Below are positions 53,639 through 62,869 of a DNA stretch of 64,000 bases, one piece after another. Origin of the DNA: Actinomadura coerulea (GTDB lineage: Bacteria > Actinomycetota > Actinomycetes > Streptosporangiales > Streptosporangiaceae); the NCBI RefSeq assembly GCF_014208105.1, contig NZ_JACHMQ010000001.1, positions 4,154,001 to 4,218,000 of the forward strand, written 5' to 3'. Each line of letters starts with the position of its first letter. The stretch's first letter is position 1. A program made the position numbers and the translations under genes. The notes beneath the pieces are model-generated. The model had not been told where the DNA came from. It searched no databases and saw nothing but the letters and a program-made list of their open reading frames with translations.

Positions 53639-55048
53639 ATGATGTTCTCGGCTGAGGGGGTCCGTCGATCCGGACGCCGGCCCGCTCCCGAGGGCGCGGG
53701 CGGCCCGTGGAACGGAGAACGCCTTTTGGGTGCGCGCGTATCGTGGAGACGGCTGTCGCGGATCGTTCCCCTCATCGTCGTCGGGGCGCTGCTCGCCACG
53801 GCGGCGGGGCTCGGCGCGGGCGCCCTCGTCCATCCGGGTGATCTCGCGGGCTCGGCCTGGTACTCCTTCCTCGCCGGGTTCCTGCTGGCCATCGGCCTGT
53901 ACGGGAGCACGCACGAGATCGATCTCGGGGCCCTCCGGCGGGACGCCCGGGGCGTGCTGGTGGCCGTCACGCTGGGCGTCGTCATCAAGGCCGTCCTGAT
54001 CGCCGGCGTGATGCTGCTGGTGTTCCACGACGCCCGCTACCTGGTCCTCGGTATCGCCGTCGCGCAGATCGACCCCCTGTCGGTGGCCGCGATGCGGGCG
54101 AACAGCCGGATGTCGGCGCGGGCGAAGGCGCTCCTGTTCGCCTGGGCCTCGTTCGACGACCCCGTGACCGTTCTCCTCTCCCTCTACTTCTCGATACTCG
54201 CCTTCCGGCTTTCCGGACGGGACGGATCGCCGAAGGCCGGTCCGTCGGAGGACGGGCTCGGCGCCTATCTTACCGATCTGGGATTGAACCTCGCGCTGGC
54301 GGCCGCGGCCTTCGGCGTCTTCGTCGCACTGCGGGGCCTGCGGAAACCCGTTGCACCCGCCCCCGGCCCGGCGGTCGCCCGGCCCTCCGCGCGGCGGGGA
54401 GCGGAGGCGGGCGGGCGGTTCGCCGACCTGCTCTCCCTGGCGGTGCTGCCGGTCGTCTTCCTGGTCGCGGCCCAGTGGATGCTGATGCTCGCCGTGGCCG
54501 TGATCGGTCTCTTCCTCAGAGTCGGCGCGTACGCGAAGGTGGTCGACCGCGCCGTGGCGACCGCCTTCCTGGTCGCCTCCTTCGCCCTCGGCCTGCTGCT
54601 GGTGGACGGCGTCGACCTGCTGCCGGCAGTGGTGCTGGGCGTCGCGGCCTTCGGCGCCCAGGCGCTGATCTCGCTGCTCGTGGTGCCCGTGCTGGAGCAC
54701 GGGCTGAGCGGTCGCGACCGCGTCCATCTGGCCCTCGGCCAGCAGAACGGGATCACAGCGATCATCCTGGCGCTGGCGCTGGAGCCCGACTTCCGCGGCA
54801 CCGTCGGGATCGTCGCGCCGGCGATCCTGGTCGTGAACGTCCTGCACTACGCCTCCAACGGGGTGCTGAACCGGTACGCCGGCGATCCGCCGCACCCCCC
54901 GGCCGACGAGCCGGGCCCGCCGGGGACGGGCGCGTTCCGGCCCGGTGCGCTGTCCGGCGCCGCGCCGGCGTCCGGCCCGCCGGATCCCCGGCCGTCCCCC
55001 GAGACCGACGCGTGCGCCTCCGCTCCCGGCGCCGACCCGGAAACGTGA
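53639..55048 (+). CDS. cation:proton antiporter, CPA-like
   Basis: A membrane protein of up to 469 residues with about 11 hydrophobic helices. LGIAVAQIDPLSVAAMRANSRMS and LLFAWASFDDPVTVLLSLYF match two conserved helices of CPA-type Na+/H+ antiporters, with the Asp pair DD where the transport acid is expected. QQNGITAIILALAL is a further conserved block. The C-terminal 70 residues are a Pro-rich cytosolic tail. The start is uncertain (53639 or downstream, since the first 35 residues look non-conserved). Confidence 0.82.
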   Translation: MMFSAEGVRRSGRRPAPEGAGGPWNGERLLGARVSWRRLSRIVPLIVVGALLATAAGLGAGALVHPGDLAGSAWYSFLAGFLLAIGLYGSTHEIDLGALRRDARGVLVAVTLGVVIKAVLIAGVMLLVFHDARYLVLGIAVAQIDPLSVAAMRANSRMSARAKALLFAWASFDDPVTVLLSLYFSILAFRLSGRDGSPKAGPSEDGLGAYLTDLGLNLALAAAAFGVFVALRGLRKPVAPAPGPAVARPSARRGAEAGGRFADLLSLAVLPVVFLVAAQWMLMLAVAVIGLFLRVGAYAKVVDRAVATAFLVASFALGLLLVDGVDLLPAVVLGVAAFGAQALISLLVVPVLEHGLSGRDRVHLALGQQNGITAIILALALEPDFRGTVGIVAPAILVVNVLHYASNGVLNRYAGDPPHPPADEPGPPGTGAFRPGALSGAAPASGPPDPRPSPETDACASAPGADPET

Positions 55049-55250
55049 TCCCTCGGACGCGACGCGACGCGGAGACGCCCCATGATTCGTTCCTGCGGAA
55101 CACGGAAAACGCGCCATGGGACATAGTCGTCATTGCGGGATGAGGCTAGCCTCGACCATGCCCCTGCGGGATGACGGAAGTGGCCTTGACCCGTGCGGCC
55201 GAATTCGGTCAGCCCCAAAGAAGTGCCGTACCAGCCGAATAGAGTGATCG

Positions 55251-55421
55251 ATGGACGATGCGAGTGAGGAACTCCCGACCACCATCATCGACGTGACCGA
55301 CTTCGATCTCGATCAAATGGACGCCCTGCCGAGCGAGGCCCTCCGCAGAGCCGTCAACCGAATCTATTACGAGAACCTCCAGGAATCGGCCTTGTATCTC
55401 ACGTTCAATGCGCGAATATGA
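55251..55421 (+). CDS. FxSxx-COOH-like small peptide (ends F-N-A-R-I)
   Basis: A 56-residue peptide: MDDASEELPTTIIDVTDFDL, then QMDALPSEALRRAVNRI, ending ALYLTFNARI-COOH. The acidic N-terminus, the central L-x-x-L-x-x-x-A-L-R-R-A-V helix and the C-terminal F-x-x-x-I are the layout of FxSxx-COOH peptides (FxsA type), substrates of a radical SAM enzyme in a system that includes a TPR protein. Here Ala stands where the family has Ser. The TPR/NB-ARC gene starts 98 bases downstream. No radical SAM gene is visible in the window. The gene is below usual length cut-offs. Confidence 0.65.
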   Translation: MDDASEELPTTIIDVTDFDLDQMDALPSEALRRAVNRIYYENLQESALYLTFNARI

Positions 55422-55519
55422 AAGGGTTGTGCGAAAGGTCGCGAATGTTGCAGTTGTGAGCGGCGTCCGCGGCGCGGGCGACGGCCCGCCGCCGGGCGCG
55501 AGGTCCCGAAGGAGCCGCG

Positions 55520-58500
55520 TTGGTCCCCCACGTCGCGCCGCGCAGCGGCCCGCCGAACGTCATCGCCCTCACCTCGCCGGAGCGCGGCGCGGGCTGCACC
55601 ACCGCCCTCGCCGACCTCGCCTGGATGCTGGCACTCGCCGGCCGTGCCGTGCTGCTGGTCGACGGCGACCTCGCGTCGCCCGCCCTGGAGGACCACGCGA
55701 GGCGGTTCGCCGGCGACGGCTCCGGTGAGGCCGGGCTCCTCGACCTCGCCCGCGGGTTCGGCTCCGGCGGCCGGAGCGCCCCCCACGGGTTCGACCTGCT
55801 GCCCCTCCTGCGGCACCGGGAGCCGCCCGGCCCGCCGATCGCCGGGCGGGTGGACCTCCTCCCCGCGCGGGGCTCCGGCGGCGCCCGCGGCCACTGGAGC
55901 GAGCTGGAGGCCGCCGACCTGCGCCGGTTCGTCGCCGCTCTGCGCGAGGGGCTGCGCCGCACCTCCTACGACCACGTGCTCGTCGACGCCGCCGGCCTCC
56001 CTGCGGAGGCCCTGGCGAGGCTCGCCGACACCGTGGCCATCGGGGTCAGGGCCGACTCCGGCGGCATCGCGGCCGGCGAGGCGCTCGCCCGGGAGCTGAA
56101 GGCCACGGTGGTCCCCCGGATCCTGCCGGTTCTCATGCAGGTGGAGGACGCGTCGTCCCTCAGCGTGCGCGGCAGGGCGGGCGTGGCGTTCGCGTGGCTC
56201 TTCCCCGGCACGACGACGCCCGCGGCACGCGACGCGTACTGGCAGCGGATGGCGATCCCCAAGGTCGCCGATGCCGCCGTCGCCGCGAGGCTCGCCGTGT
56301 TCGCGGGGGACCGTTCGTCCCCCGGGCTCCTCACGGCCTACCGGGACGTGCTCCGCACCGTCCTCGACGACGAGGGGTTCGACCCGCCGCGGGCCACGGC
56401 CGAGGCGGTCGAGGCGTACCGGGCGCGCATCGGCGCCGACGACGCGCTGCGCACGCGCCGCTACCGAGTGATCTACGAGCCCGCCCAGCGCGCCTGGGCC
56501 GACTGGCTCGGCGTCCAGCTGCGCTCGACGCACCTGCGTCCCGCCGGGGAGGGCCCGGTCCGCGACGACGACGTCGTCATCGTCGTCGGCCCCGAGGCGG
56601 CGGGGGCCGGGACGCCGGTCCCCGGCGCCCACTGGTACCTCCGGCTGTCCCCCGAGGATCCGGCCCCGGGCGTCGCGCCGTCCGCGCGGATCGACCTTTT
56701 CGCCCTGAACGAGTCGGCCGCCCGCGACGAGCTGTTCCAGCGGCTGATGCCGTCCCGCACGCCGCCCGCCCCCGGGGAGGTCTTGGGCGACCCCCGGTTC
56801 CCGGGCCGGGCGCCCGCGTATCGCCGCCTGCCCCCGTCCGCGGGCGCCTTCGTGGAGCGGGGCGCGGAGCTCGAGCGGATGCGCGACGCGCTGCTCGGCT
56901 CGGACCGCGACGGCATCTACATGATCAACGGGGCGGCCGGCACCGGGAAGAGCAGGCTCGCCCTGGAGTACGCCCTCCGGTTCTCGGGCGACTACGACGC
57001 GATCTGGTGGATCACCGCGGCGTCGGCCGGGAGCGTGCGGGCCGCCCTCACCGCCATGCACGAGGCGGTCGAGGCCCCCGGCGGCGGCCGCCGGCCCGCG
57101 ACCGCCGCGGGCGACCCCGTCGCGCAGTTCGTCAGGGAGGAGGTCAACCGCGCCGGGACCTGGCTGCTGATCTACGACAACGTCGAGCGGGCCGAGGACC
57201 TGACCGATCTCGTGCCCGAGACCACCCGGGGCAACCACGTCGTCATCACGGGCGGGGACGTCGGGACCCTCAGGAGCGGAACGCTGGTCCGGCGGGTCGA
57301 GAAGTCCACCCGGGCGGGGCCGTTCACCAGGGACGAGAGCCGGGAGCTGTTCCGCAGGAGGGTCCCCGCGCTCTCCGACGAGCACGTCGACCGGCTCGCG
57401 CGCCACATGCGCGACCTCCCCCTGAACGTGGCGCTGGCCGCGGCGTGGGTGGAACGCCACGCCGACTGGAGGCAGCGCGGCGCGGCCCGTCCCGCGGAGC
57501 CCGGTTCCGGGGCGGCGGCGTCCGCGGGCGCCTTCCGCGAGATGGAGGCGGTCGAGGACGCGGTCGAGACGTTCACCAGCCTCTTCGCCGAGGGCGTCGC
57601 GGCCGCGCGGCACGCTCCCGCGGCTCCGGCAGGCGGGGCGGGCGCGCGCGACGCGGCGGGCCGCCGGGAAGAGGCCGACCTGCTGACCGCCCGGATCGTC
57701 CTCGGGCTGACCCTCGACGCCCTGCGCCAGCTCGGCTCGGGCGGGGCCGCCGTGCACCTGATGCGGATGGCGGCGTTCCTGTCGCCGGACGGCGTGGGGC
57801 GCCGGCTGCTGTTCTCCCCCGCCATGCTCGCCGCGCTGGAGGCGCACTGGCCCGACCTCGCCGAGGACTCCGTGCGCCTGGAGGCGCTGCTCGTCCGGCT
57901 GACCCGGTACGGCCTGGCCGAGGTGGACCACGAGCTCGGCGGCGAACTGCGCGTCCACCGGATGGTCCAGAAGATCATCCGCGATTCGCTGCGGGACGGC
58001 GAGCGCGACCGCGTGACCGCCGAGGTGCACCGCGTCCTCGCCGCGTTCGCGCCCGCCGACGCCGAGGTCGACCGGCCCTACCACGCCGCCACGTTCGCCG
58101 AGCTCCAGCGGCACCTGTCCGTCAGCGAGGCGCTCACGAGCGGCGAGCGGCCCGTCCGCCGCTGGCTGGCCTGCCACGTGCGCCACCTGTACCTCGCCGG
58201 GGACGGCAACGACCGCGCGCTCGGCCTCGGCGTCGCCGAGCGGCTGTCGGCCGACTGGCGCGAGCGCCTGGGCGCCGACGATCCGCTGCTGCTGCGCGTC
58301 GAGGTGCAGCGCGCCAACCTCCTGAGGGCGCTCGGCCGTTTCGAGGAGGCGGCGCGCATCTCCGAGGACGCGCTCAACCGGCAGATGCGCCTCGGATACG
58401 CCGACATCCGGACGCTGATGGGCGCGCGGGGGTACGCCGCCGACCTGCGGCAGGCCGGCGACTTCGGCACCGCGCTCGTCCGCGACCGCGCGACCCTGAT

Positions 58501-59428
58501 CGGGCTGCGCCGCGAGCTGGGCGACGACCACGAGCTGACCCGGACCGCCGCCATGAACCTCACGCTGTCGCTGACCCTGGACGGGCAGGACACCTCCGTC
58601 CGGGAGGCGCTGGCGATCGAGCGGCGCAACCGGGAGCGGCAGCGGCGGGTCGAGCCCGGCGACCGTCAGTCGCTCGCGATCTCCGCCTACAAGATCGGCG
58701 CGCTGCTGCGCCGCCTCGGCCGGTACGGCGACTCGGCGCGGGAGCTGACCCACTCGGTCGCCGTCCTCCGCGAGCTCCACCGGGACGACGCCGCCAACCT
58801 CCATCTGCTGTGCGCCCAGCGCCAGCAGCGCATCACCCGCCGGCACCGGCCCGGCGACCCCGAGGCGCGCGGCGACGACCGTGACGAGCTGCGCAGGCTG
58901 CTGAAGATCCATCTGGACGTCCACCCCGGCGAGAACTACGAGACGCTCGCCTGCCGGCTGGCCGTCGCCGCGGCCGAGGACGCCTGCGGCGCGTACGAGG
59001 CCGCGCGCGACGAGGCGGGCCGGGCCGTCATGGGCTACCTCGCCCTGTACGACGAGAGGCACCCGTTCGTCCAGCTCGCCCGCTGCAACCTGTCGGTCTA
59101 CACCCTCGCCCTCGGCGAGGCCGACCTCGCCGCGGAGCAGAGCGCCACCGCCCTGAACCTGCTGCGCGAGCGGCTGGACGACGACCATCCGTACGTGGTG
59201 GGGGCGCTGGTCGACCACGCCGACGCGCTGATGGCCCTCGGCCGCTACGACGAGGCCCTCGACCTCGACGAGCAGGCCGAGGAGCGCCTCCCGTCCGGCT
59301 ACCCCGACGACGAGCATCCGTGGGCCCTCGCCGTGCGCGGGAACCTCGCCCACACCCGGGCGCGGCTGCGGAACGAGGCGCCGGGCACCGAGCGCCGCGC
59401 GTTCCAGTGGGACGCGCCGCAGATCTGA
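55520..59428 (+). CDS. ParA-like/NB-ARC/TPR protein of FxSxx-COOH system type
   Basis: A 1302-residue cytosolic protein. The start is TTG 55520, with AAGGAG five bases upstream. Order of parts: an N-terminal ParA/MinD-like domain with a deviant P-loop (SPERGAGCTTALADLA, VLLVDGDLASPALEDH); a linker of about 100 residues; a TIR-like segment (about 310-410: YRVIYEPAQRAWADWLG, VIVVGPEA, YLRLSPEDP); an NB-ARC ATPase with Walker A GAAGTGKSRLALEY (about 472) and Walker B TWLLIYDNVE; and TPR repeats from about residue 860. This is the layout of the FxSxx-COOH system tetratricopeptide protein. STAND proteins of this type sense a ligand and oligomerise. It follows the small peptide gene. Confidence 0.85.
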   Translation: MVPHVAPRSGPPNVIALTSPERGAGCTTALADLAWMLALAGRAVLLVDGDLASPALEDHARRFAGDGSGEAGLLDLARGFGSGGRSAPHGFDLLPLLRHREPPGPPIAGRVDLLPARGSGGARGHWSELEAADLRRFVAALREGLRRTSYDHVLVDAAGLPAEALARLADTVAIGVRADSGGIAAGEALARELKATVVPRILPVLMQVEDASSLSVRGRAGVAFAWLFPGTTTPAARDAYWQRMAIPKVADAAVAARLAVFAGDRSSPGLLTAYRDVLRTVLDDEGFDPPRATAEAVEAYRARIGADDALRTRRYRVIYEPAQRAWADWLGVQLRSTHLRPAGEGPVRDDDVVIVVGPEAAGAGTPVPGAHWYLRLSPEDPAPGVAPSARIDLFALNESAARDELFQRLMPSRTPPAPGEVLGDPRFPGRAPAYRRLPPSAGAFVERGAELERMRDALLGSDRDGIYMINGAAGTGKSRLALEYALRFSGDYDAIWWITAASAGSVRAALTAMHEAVEAPGGGRRPATAAGDPVAQFVREEVNRAGTWLLIYDNVERAEDLTDLVPETTRGNHVVITGGDVGTLRSGTLVRRVEKSTRAGPFTRDESRELFRRRVPALSDEHVDRLARHMRDLPLNVALAAAWVERHADWRQRGAARPAEPGSGAAASAGAFREMEAVEDAVETFTSLFAEGVAAARHAPAAPAGGAGARDAAGRREEADLLTARIVLGLTLDALRQLGSGGAAVHLMRMAAFLSPDGVGRRLLFSPAMLAALEAHWPDLAEDSVRLEALLVRLTRYGLAEVDHELGGELRVHRMVQKIIRDSLRDGERDRVTAEVHRVLAAFAPADAEVDRPYHAATFAELQRHLSVSEALTSGERPVRRWLACHVRHLYLAGDGNDRALGLGVAERLSADWRERLGADDPLLLRVEVQRANLLRALGRFEEAARISEDALNRQMRLGYADIRTLMGARGYAADLRQAGDFGTALVRDRATLIGLRRELGDDHELTRTAAMNLTLSLTLDGQDTSVREALAIERRNRERQRRVEPGDRQSLAISAYKIGALLRRLGRYGDSARELTHSVAVLRELHRDDAANLHLLCAQRQQRITRRHRPGDPEARGDDRDELRRLLKIHLDVHPGENYETLACRLAVAAAEDACGAYEAARDEAGRAVMGYLALYDERHPFVQLARCNLSVYTLALGEADLAAEQSATALNLLRERLDDDHPYVVGALVDHADALMALGRYDEALDLDEQAEERLPSGYPDDEHPWALAVRGNLAHTRARLRNEAPGTERRAFQWDAPQI

Positions 59429-59455
59429 GACCGCCGGACCCGGAGAGGAGACCGA

Positions 59456-60394
59456 GTGAGCGAGACCCCGAGGACCATCACGCGGCGCGCGGGGCACATC
59501 GACGAGAGCCCGGGAACGCTGCTGCTGGAGAACACGGTGAGGGAGGTCTTCGAGGGCGCCGCCGGGCTGGCGCACACCGCGAACTTCATCGACGGCATGT
59601 TCCGGTTCGCCGTCGAGGACGCGGATCTGACACCGGAGGACAGAAGGCTCCACGACCAGATCGGCGGCAGGCTGGGCCCGACCTTCGCCAAGATCGACTC
59701 GTGGACGGCGTCGCTGGACAGCGGGCGGCTCATCCGCCTCGTCCTGTCCTGCGACGCGGGCGGCGTCTACTACATCTCGCTGCGTCCGGGGGAGACGCAG
59801 TTCGGCGTCGCGCGGGAGGGCGCGGCGGTCGAGCGCGGCGACCGGCAGATGGCGCAGATCTCCGACCGGGTGCGCGAACTCTACTCGCTGGGTCCCGAGA
59901 ACCTCGGCGGCTACAGCACGTCCGCCCCGGCGCTGCCGGACGTCCCCGGACCGGCGCCCGTCCTGTTCGAGGCCCCGGGCGCCGACCCCCGCCTGGTGGA
60001 GATCGGCCGGCGCCGCGTCTCCCCCCTCGACCTGCACTACCTGTCGGGCCACCGCGGCGGCGACCACCTCTTCAGCACCGACGTCCTCACCGACGACGGC
60101 CTCGGAACGTACTTCCGCAAGGTCTCGGTCGCCGAGCACAGGAAGCGCTACGAGGAGATCTTCCTCGCCTCGCGGCAGCTCGTGCGGTCCCTGGCGTACC
60201 GGCTCGGGCCCGCTCTGCGGGGGCGGCCGTCCCGGCTCGTCATGGACGTCGAGCAGGGGGCGCTGTACTACCGCTGCCTGCCGGACGACCTGGCGCTCTT
60301 CGGCGTCACCCTGCGGCAGAAGAACGTGTGGGACGCCGACAGGCGCCTCGAAACGATCATCGACGAGTACGCCGGCGGCGGTTCCGCCCCGTGA
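59456..60394 (+). CDS. hypothetical protein next to the FxSxx locus
   Basis: A 312-residue soluble protein starting GTG 27 bases after the TPR gene, with GAGAGGAG as ribosome site. No family is recognised. Visible features are an N-terminal region FEGAAGLAHTANFIDGMFRFAV, a strand-rich part GVYYISLRPGETQFGVAR, and a long C-terminal part with HRKRYEEIFLASRQLV and LVMDVEQGALYYRCLP. The spacing makes it a member of the same operon, so it may be an effector or regulator of that system. Confidence 0.75.
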   Translation: MSETPRTITRRAGHIDESPGTLLLENTVREVFEGAAGLAHTANFIDGMFRFAVEDADLTPEDRRLHDQIGGRLGPTFAKIDSWTASLDSGRLIRLVLSCDAGGVYYISLRPGETQFGVAREGAAVERGDRQMAQISDRVRELYSLGPENLGGYSTSAPALPDVPGPAPVLFEAPGADPRLVEIGRRRVSPLDLHYLSGHRGGDHLFSTDVLTDDGLGTYFRKVSVAEHRKRYEEIFLASRQLVRSLAYRLGPALRGRPSRLVMDVEQGALYYRCLPDDLALFGVTLRQKNVWDADRRLETIIDEYAGGGSAP

Positions 60395-60418
60395 GGACCG
60401 GGAGGCGGCGGAGGCCTC

Positions 60419-62869
60419 TCAGACGGGCGCGGGGCCGGACGCCGGGCCGGTGCCGCCGCCGGCGTCCTCGGCGGCGAGGAGGACGCCGCGCCGGACGCGG
60501 CCGCTCAGTTCGTCCAGGCTGTCCACGATCGCGACCTGGGCGACCGAGCCGCTCAGGCCGGGGACCGCGTCCTCGGACAGGCTGCCGAGCTGGCTCAGCG
60601 CCGACAGCGGGACGGCGTCGTAGCTGGCGTCGAACGCCTCGCAGAGCCGGTCCAGCCGTGCCAGGTCGTCGGCGGTGGGGCCCGGCCGGGACCGCACGCG
60701 CGCGAGCCAGCCGGCGACGGACTCCTCGAACGAGGTCACGAGCCGCCGCAGCACCATGCCCACCCCGATCGCCTCGAAGATCTCGTAGCGGCGCAGCCGG
60801 TAGCTGAGCATGGCCCCGGCGGTGGCCGCGTCGTCGCGGGACAGGTCGAAGGAGCGCCCGATGTAGGCGTCGACGTCGTCGATCGCCGCGAGGGACTGGA
60901 GCGCGCGGGTGAAGGGCCGGGCCACGGTGTCCGGCAGGTCGCGTCCGGGCCGCTCGGGCTCGGCGGCCGCTCCGGCGGGCACCGCGGGCGGGCGCACCAG
61001 GTCCCTTCTGATCGCCTGGAGCTGCCGGTCGGCCTGCTGGCGGATCTGCTCGACCTGGCTCTGCAGGCTGAGCAGGTGGTCGTGCGAGGCGGTCACCTGC
61101 CGCCTGATCCGCTCCATCGAGTCGTGCATCATCGCGATGTCGCCGTCGGAGGCCGCGGGGCCGGCGCGGTGGCCGATGATCTCCCGGTTCAGCTCGTCCA
61201 GGCGGGCGGTGAGGACGTCGTGGAACCGGTCGGCGAGGTACACGATCGGCGGTGCTCCGCACGCCTGGGTCAGGGAGGGGCGGATCTCCTCGCTGAGGAA
61301 TCCCGTCACCACGACGACGCGGCGCTTCGGGCTGTCGCGGCGGATGGCCTGGACGCGGCGGATCAGCGGCTCGGCCTCCTCCGCCTGCACCAGCGGCGCG
61401 CTCACCACGATCGCGCAGCCCGCGCGGTCCTGCCCGGGGGGCATCGGGATCCAGAAGTCGGGCCGCTCGCGCTCCGGCAGCAGGGGGTAGCTCGTCTCGG
61501 CCATCCAGCCCCGGCCGTTGAGGATCTCCGAGACGTTCGACAGGAGGTCGTCCAGCGGCACCACGTAGCCGAGGTTCTCCTGCCGCGCCGCCGTGTGGAC
61601 GGCGGGCGCGTCCACCCGCGCGGGCGGCACGGTGAGCTGGAAGCTGCGGTAGCAGAGCCTGACGACCTGCCGGGGGCTGCCGCCGGTGAGCCGGTGGATC
61701 GCGTCGCAGGCCGACCGCTCGAACGGTTCGAGCACGCCGCCCTGGCGGAGCCGGACGTACTCGGCGATCTGCTCGCCGTCCAGGGGGGACGGCGAGATGC
61801 GGGTGCGGATCCGGGACTTGGAGTCCTCGGGGAGCTGGTCGAGGTAGGACGGGAGGCCGCCGAGCACGAGCAGGCCGCCGCTCTCCACGAACGTGCGCAG
61901 CAGCTTGTGGAACGACTTCAGGGTCTCGGCCGTGTTCGCCGTGTCCGGCAGGAGCGGGTCGGGGCGGCCGAGCAGCTTCTCGATGTCGTCGATGACGAGT
62001 GCGAAGTGCAGCCCCTGCCGTCCGTAGAGGCTGGTGAGCGCGCCCATGCAGTCGAGCATCTGGGCGTTGGACGACAGGGCCCCGGTGATCCCCTGCTCCT
62101 GGAGGCGGGCGTCGGGGGGCGCGCCGCTGGCCAGCCAGTCCATCACCGCGAGGGCGAGCTGCACGTCGGCCAGCAAGGCGAAGGCGGTGCCGAACTGCTT
62201 GTTCCCGGTCACCTGCCAGAGCCGCTCCTGGAGCTGCCTCGGCACCTTGGCCGCCAGTCCGGCCTGCCGCGCGAGGGCGCGGGGGTCGAGACCCGGGTCG
62301 CGCCGCTCCAGCGCCGCGGCCTGTTCGGCCAGGTGGGGGAAGTCGATCCGGAGCCGCTCGGCGACGACGTCGGCGTAGTAGCCGAGGGCGACGTCCTTGA
62401 GCTCGTCGAGGTGGAACCTGGTGATGAAGGAGGCCCGGTACAGCGTGCCGAAGTCGGAGGCCTGCGCCGACAGAGGAATGATCTTGCGCGGGATCGCGGC
62501 GCCGGGCGGCGGATGGCGTAACCGGTGGACCAGGGTGTTGAGCAGGTGCGTCTTGCCGGTGCCCGCCTCACCGGAGACGGCGATGACCTCGCCGTTCGCG
62601 CCGGTGGAGGAGGCCCGCACCGCCTCGTCGTCGGTCAGCTCCCGCGAGTCCGCCTGGCCGCCGTTCCGGCCGGGGGCCTGCTGGGATCGCACGTCCCGCC
62701 AGAGGATCAGGCTCCGTGCGAGGTAGTCGTCGACCACGCGCCGCACGGTGAGGATCGCCGGGGTGTCGAGGCTGACCACCTCGCCCGGCAGTTCGCCGAG
62801 CGCCGCGGACGCCCCGGGAGGAAAGGGATTGCGCCGTGCCGCCGGTGACGGCTCATGATCAGCGGTCAT
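60419..62869 (-). CDS. P-loop AAA-type ATPase, 816 aa
   Basis: A large ATPase. Walker A GEAGTGKTHLL is at residues 100-110 and Walker B HFALVIDDIEKLLG near 295. The part LTGGSPRQVVRLCYRSF resembles the lid of ORC/Cdc6 or KAP-like ATPases, and a segment near residues 590-625 (MERIRRQVTASHDHLLSLQS) is predicted coiled coil. The C-terminal 200 residues are helical and unknown. It starts ATG overlapping the stop of the upstream ATPase as ATGA. It is convergent with the FxSxx locus with a 24-base gap. The role is unknown; paired ATPases of this kind occur in defence and conflict systems. Confidence 0.8.
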   Translation of the reverse strand: MTADHEPSPAARRNPFPPGASAALGELPGEVVSLDTPAILTVRRVVDDYLARSLILWRDVRSQQAPGRNGGQADSRELTDDEAVRASSTGANGEVIAVSGEAGTGKTHLLNTLVHRLRHPPPGAAIPRKIIPLSAQASDFGTLYRASFITRFHLDELKDVALGYYADVVAERLRIDFPHLAEQAAALERRDPGLDPRALARQAGLAAKVPRQLQERLWQVTGNKQFGTAFALLADVQLALAVMDWLASGAPPDARLQEQGITGALSSNAQMLDCMGALTSLYGRQGLHFALVIDDIEKLLGRPDPLLPDTANTAETLKSFHKLLRTFVESGGLLVLGGLPSYLDQLPEDSKSRIRTRISPSPLDGEQIAEYVRLRQGGVLEPFERSACDAIHRLTGGSPRQVVRLCYRSFQLTVPPARVDAPAVHTAARQENLGYVVPLDDLLSNVSEILNGRGWMAETSYPLLPERERPDFWIPMPPGQDRAGCAIVVSAPLVQAEEAEPLIRRVQAIRRDSPKRRVVVVTGFLSEEIRPSLTQACGAPPIVYLADRFHDVLTARLDELNREIIGHRAGPAASDGDIAMMHDSMERIRRQVTASHDHLLSLQSQVEQIRQQADRQLQAIRRDLVRPPAVPAGAAAEPERPGRDLPDTVARPFTRALQSLAAIDDVDAYIGRSFDLSRDDAATAGAMLSYRLRRYEIFEAIGVGMVLRRLVTSFEESVAGWLARVRSRPGPTADDLARLDRLCEAFDASYDAVPLSALSQLGSLSEDAVPGLSGSVAQVAIVDSLDELSGRVRRGVLLAAEDAGGGTGPASGPAPV

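Noticed and set aside
55367..60139. A 1590-codon open frame on the minus strand
   Set aside because: It mirrors the ParA/NB-ARC/TPR gene and its neighbour; composition is dominated by Gly, Arg, Val and Pro and no motif is seen.
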